The translations under genes and the position numbers were made by a program. From assembly GCA_024223125.1 (NCBI GenBank), contig JAAEOP010000481.1, forward strand, positions 1 to 14,993: a stretch of DNA of 14,993 bases, read 5' to 3'. Source of the DNA: Chloroflexota bacterium (lineage in GTDB: Bacteria; Chloroflexota; Anaerolineae; Promineifilales; Promineifilaceae). The notes under the pieces are model-generated. The model saw only the letters and a list, made by a program, of their open reading frames with translations, had not been told where the DNA came from and made no database searches. Numbering within the stretch: the stretch's first letter is position 1; each line of letters begins with the position of its first letter. Below are positions 12,192-14,993 of the stretch, in pieces.

Positions 12192-14141
12192 CTAATGCGC
12201 CTGCACGGCACCCGGTTTTAATGATGAATTTTGTGTCAGCGACTTGCTGCTTTTTGAGGTTGATTGGGTTGATTCTGTCTTCTCACGATCTGATTGAATG
12301 GGACAATATTCCGGCACCAGATTCTGTAAACCGCGCAAAATGGCCGCTTTATCATTTCGGGAGGCGGATCCTTCCAGGCTATTGATGTTCGTTTCCAAAT
12401 CATCGGGCACAAAACGGCTGGCATTACCGGCAATAAATATTTTTTCATGCCGGGTACGATGATATTCCTCGCCGGGTACAAATAATTCTTCAAACAGTTT
12501 CTCGCCTGGACGACGGCCAGTCATCTTAATATCTATATCCCGTCCTACTTCCAGGCCAGATAATTCAATCAAATCACGTGCCAAGTCTACAATTTTAACC
12601 GGTTCGCCCATATCTAATAGGAATACTTCACCGCCACTACCCAACACGGCCGCCTGCAATACCAACTGCACCGCTTCAGGAATGGTCATAAAGAAACGTT
12701 TCATTTCCGGGTCAGTCACCGTTACCGGGCCGCCAGCAGCAATCTGTTTTTGGAAGGTTAACACGACACTGCCGCGGCTGCCTAACACATTACCAAAACG
12801 AACGGCTACATACGGCCGTCCACTCTTTTCGGCCGCACGATGCACCAATAATTCGGCCACCCGTTTGCTGGCTCCCATAATACTGGTTGGGTTTACAGCC
12901 TTATCCGTTGAAATCATGACAAACCGTTCAACGTTGACAGCAAGAGCAGTATCAAGCAAATTTTGCGTTCCCAAAATATTGTTTGTAATCGCTTCGGCGG
13001 GATTCATTTCCATTAGCGGCACATGTTTGTGGGCGGCAGCATGGAACACAATTTCGGGTTGGTGTTGTTCAAAAATAGTAAGGATGCGGCCGGCAAAACG
13101 AGTATCGGCGATAACGGCCGTGACCTGATCTGCCTTGCCGCCCAGGCGGCGTAATTCATGGTAAATTTCAAAAATAGAATTTTCACCATGCCCCAGCAAT
13201 ATCAGTTCGGCCGGGCCGCAGCGCATGACCTGACGGCACAACTCGCTGCCAATGGAACCGCCGCCGCCAGTAATAAGAACACGCTTTTGGGCCACCAATT
13301 TTTGAACGGCGTCAAATTCAATTTGAACCGGATCACGGCGCAGCAAATCCTCAATTTGTACATCTCGCAACTGGTTTATTTTAACCGTACCATCGAGTAG
13401 TTCATACACACCGGGGATGATCTTGGTTTCCACTTGTGCCGTTTCACAAATAGTTACAATTTCTCTGATCACCTTACCGGGAGCCACAGGCATGGCAATA
13501 ATCACTTGTTCAATATCATATTCGGCCGTCAGGCGCGGAATATCCTGGCGCTTACCCAACACCGGTATCCCCCGAATTTGCACCCCTTGTTTGGCTGAAT
13601 CATCGTCTACAAACCCTACCGGAATCATGCCCAGGTTAGGATTTCTTTGTAATTCACGGGCTATCATAATGCCGGCATCGCCAGCCCCCACAATAAGCAC
13701 ATTTTTATAAGGTATTCCCATCTTCCAGGAACGTTGGTAGAGGGCGATTGTACGCATGGCCAACCTGGGCCCGGCCGTAACTCCCAGAGCCAACAATAAG
13801 AAAATAAAGGGAATGGATCGGGGCAAGTTTCCGGCAGCAGGCAATAACCACAAAATAACAACACTTATCATTCCGGCTACCAATGTAGCCATCGTAACAG
13901 CGCCAATGAGCAATAATAATTCTTCTACAGAAGCATAATGCCAGTAACGAGAATAAACGCCCATTTGTTTGAATATCAGAGTGATGGCAGCTACGGCCGT
14001 AATTGTAAACACAACATACCCGGCCCAAAACGGCTCAATATCAAATCGTTCTAGCCGCAGCACAAAGCTAATATAGGCTGCCAACGGCAATAGGAATAAA
14101 TCGAGAAAGAAAAAGTGACGATTACGCATTTGTTTGACCAT
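12192..14141 (-). CDS. Membrane-bound UDP-GlcNAc 4,6-dehydratase family protein (CapD/WbpM/PglF/FlaA1-like)
   Basis: 649 residues from the ATG at 14141, where AGGGGTGA lies 5 bases upstream; a GTG at 14150 overlaps the aminotransferase stop and is the alternative start. Four N-terminal hydrophobic segments (to about 125) are followed by a first Rossmann domain with VGAGDAG (151-157) and the catalytic SDR domain with TGGGGSIGSE (291-300). The active-site stretch STDKAVNPTSIMGASKR has Met422 in place of the usual SDR tyrosine and Lys426, as is known for WbpM and PglF. The last 60 or so residues are rich in Ser and Thr and probably disordered. The enzyme would convert UDP-GlcNAc to UDP-4-keto-6-deoxy sugar, feeding the aminotransferase encoded just upstream. 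The neighbouring genes are 4 bp away on one side and 5 bp away or overlapping on the other. Confidence 0.92.
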   Translation of the reverse strand: MVKQMRNRHFFFLDLFLLPLAAYISFVLRLERFDIEPFWAGYVVFTITAVAAITLIFKQMGVYSRYWHYASVEELLLLIGAVTMATLVAGMISVVILWLLPAAGNLPRSIPFIFLLLALGVTAGPRLAMRTIALYQRSWKMGIPYKNVLIVGAGDAGIMIARELQRNPNLGMIPVGFVDDDSAKQGVQIRGIPVLGKRQDIPRLTAEYDIEQVIIAMPVAPGKVIREIVTICETAQVETKIIPGVYELLDGTVKINQLRDVQIEDLLRRDPVQIEFDAVQKLVAQKRVLITGGGGSIGSELCRQVMRCGPAELILLGHGENSIFEIYHELRRLGGKADQVTAVIADTRFAGRILTIFEQHQPEIVFHAAAHKHVPLMEMNPAEAITNNILGTQNLLDTALAVNVERFVMISTDKAVNPTSIMGASKRVAELLVHRAAEKSGRPYVAVRFGNVLGSRGSVVLTFQKQIAAGGPVTVTDPEMKRFFMTIPEAVQLVLQAAVLGSGGEVFLLDMGEPVKIVDLARDLIELSGLEVGRDIDIKMTGRRPGEKLFEELFVPGEEYHRTRHEKIFIAGNASRFVPDDLETNINSLEGSASRNDKAAILRGLQNLVPEYCPIQSDREKTESTQSTSKSSKSLTQNSSLKPGAVQAH

Positions 14142-14146
14142 GTAAA

Positions 14147-14993
14147 TCACCCCCTGGTAGTGGCCTGCTCATGCACAGACCGGACTACAGCTACAATACG
14201 GGACAGATCGGCGGCCGTTAAATCTGATCCGGATGGCAAGCAAAGACCATCTCGAAACAATGATTCAGAAATTTCCCCACCCACAGATTCATATTGAGCA
14301 AAAATGGGTTGTATGTGCATCGGTTTCCACAACGGCCGTGCTTCAATATTTTCCGCTTCTAATGCCAGACGAACATCCTCCCTATTGGCTCCAAACGTTG
14401 CCGGGTTAATTGTTAACGTTGTCAACCAGCGCGAATGTTGCCCCCAGGACGCTTCGGGCATAAATTTTATTCCTGGCAATGCACCCAGCGTTTCTTCATA
14501 ATAATCATAATTATGTCGCAATGCCTTGACCCGTTCCGCCAACACTTGCAACTGCCCCCGGCCAACCCCAGCCAGGATATTGCTCATACGATAATTATAG
14601 CCAATTTCAGCATGTTCATAATGGGGTGCTGGCTCCCGCGCCTGAGTCGAGAGTTTACGGGCATGGGCAATCCAATCTGGATTATTGGAAACCAGCATAC
14701 CGCCGCCGGATGTTGTAATAATTTTGTTGCCATTAAAAGAGTAAAAGCCAAACGCACCCAATGTGCCCGGAGATCGGCCCTTATAAGTTGTGCCCAATGC
14801 CTCTGCCGCATCTTCTATCAGGGGAATATCGTACTGATTGCACAACGCTATAATCGGATCAATATCGGCGCTTTGCCCATATAAATGAACCAAAATAACG
14901 GCTTTAGGCAACCGACTTTGACGGGCACGAGCAGCTAAAAAATCTGCTAGTAAATTAGGATCCATATTCCAGGATTCAGTTTCGCTGTCAATA
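14147..14993 (-). CDS. DegT/DnrJ/EryC1/StrS-type sugar aminotransferase (5' partial)
   Basis: 281 residues are visible; the frame is open to the window edge, so the N-terminus lies beyond it (the visible part opens IDSETESWNMDPNLL). Family features are IPLIEDAAEALGTTYKGRSPGTLG with the PLP-ring aspartate, and the internal lysine in SFNGNKIITTSGGGML that forms the Schiff base with PLP. The C-terminal part has NYRMSNILAGVGRGQL and ARPLWKPMH. The SFNGNK-TT-GGG pattern resembles PglE-type enzymes, which aminate UDP-4-keto-6-deoxy-GlcNAc. The adjacent PglF/WbpM-like gene would supply exactly this substrate. Product identity (bacillosamine precursor or a similar amino sugar) is inferred, since no acetyltransferase is in view. 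Confidence 0.9.
   Translation of the reverse strand, partial: IDSETESWNMDPNLLADFLAARARQSRLPKAVILVHLYGQSADIDPIIALCNQYDIPLIEDAAEALGTTYKGRSPGTLGAFGFYSFNGNKIITTSGGGMLVSNNPDWIAHARKLSTQAREPAPHYEHAEIGYNYRMSNILAGVGRGQLQVLAERVKALRHNYDYYEETLGALPGIKFMPEASWGQHSRWLTTLTINPATFGANREDVRLALEAENIEARPLWKPMHIQPIFAQYESVGGEISESLFRDGLCLPSGSDLTAADLSRIVAVVRSVHEQATTRG

Overview
The window is a gene-dense bacterial chromosome segment with roughly balanced base composition. I infer a filamentous or Anaerolineae-like member of the Chloroflexota. The reasons are the substrate-binding/VWA lipoprotein, the nucleotidyltransferase-containing exopolysaccharide locus, the mixed ATG/GTG/TTG starts and the iterated palindrome ACGGCCGT. 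No 16S rRNA or ribosomal protein gene is present, so this placement is not proven. I see no tRNA, rRNA, CRISPR array or insertion sequence, and no gene-free stretch longer than 300 bases.

Layout. (1) 1-3302, plus strand: two extracytoplasmic proteins. The first is the 3' part of a gene joining an NMT1/TauA-like substrate-binding domain to an OmpA-like domain. The second is a complete lipoprotein joining a substrate-binding domain to a VWA domain. A tandem heptamer array separates them. (2) 3303-3449: the junction with the minus-strand genes, holding an 18-bp perfect palindrome. (3) 3450-5664, minus strand, read right to left: a 16S rRNA methyltransferase of the FmrO/Arm family (Arm1), rsmE, a 62-codon small ORF and a stand-alone response-regulator receiver protein. 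(4) 5754-10847, minus strand, tightly packed: an O-antigen ligase/polymerase-family membrane protein, a divergent Tgt, a COG4637-type AAA ATPase, a DUF4276 (TOPRIM-like) protein and a second FmrO/Arm methyltransferase (Arm2). Neighbours overlap by 8 bp or lie 1 to 3 bp apart, so this is probably one operon. (5) 10848-11011: an intrinsic terminator, an inverted repeat and a possible promoter. (6) 11012-14993, minus strand: a polysaccharide operon with a DegT-type aminotransferase (5' end outside the window), a membrane-bound UDP-GlcNAc 4,6-dehydratase of the CapD/WbpM/PglF type and a PF14907-type nucleotidyltransferase.

How the genes fit together. The right third looks like synthesis of a UDP-4-amino-4,6-dideoxy sugar and its use in a cell-surface polysaccharide, with the Wzy/WaaL-like protein just beyond the terminator. 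The middle third is the unusual part. A tRNA-base exchange enzyme with a rewritten substrate loop, an ATPase/TOPRIM pair of the kind seen in phage defence, and three 16S rRNA methyltransferases are packed together. RsmE and the Arm family both act at the decoding end of helix 44, so Arm2, Arm1 and RsmE form a decoding-centre modification cluster. Arm2 keeps the family motifs. Arm1 has lost several and may be a divergent paralogue.

Two genome-scale patterns recur: about 23 perfect copies of ACGGCCGT in 15 kb (hand count), mostly inside genes, and short heptamer arrays between genes. Both resemble the HIP1 and STRR repeats known from cyanobacteria, although the genes do not look cyanobacterial.
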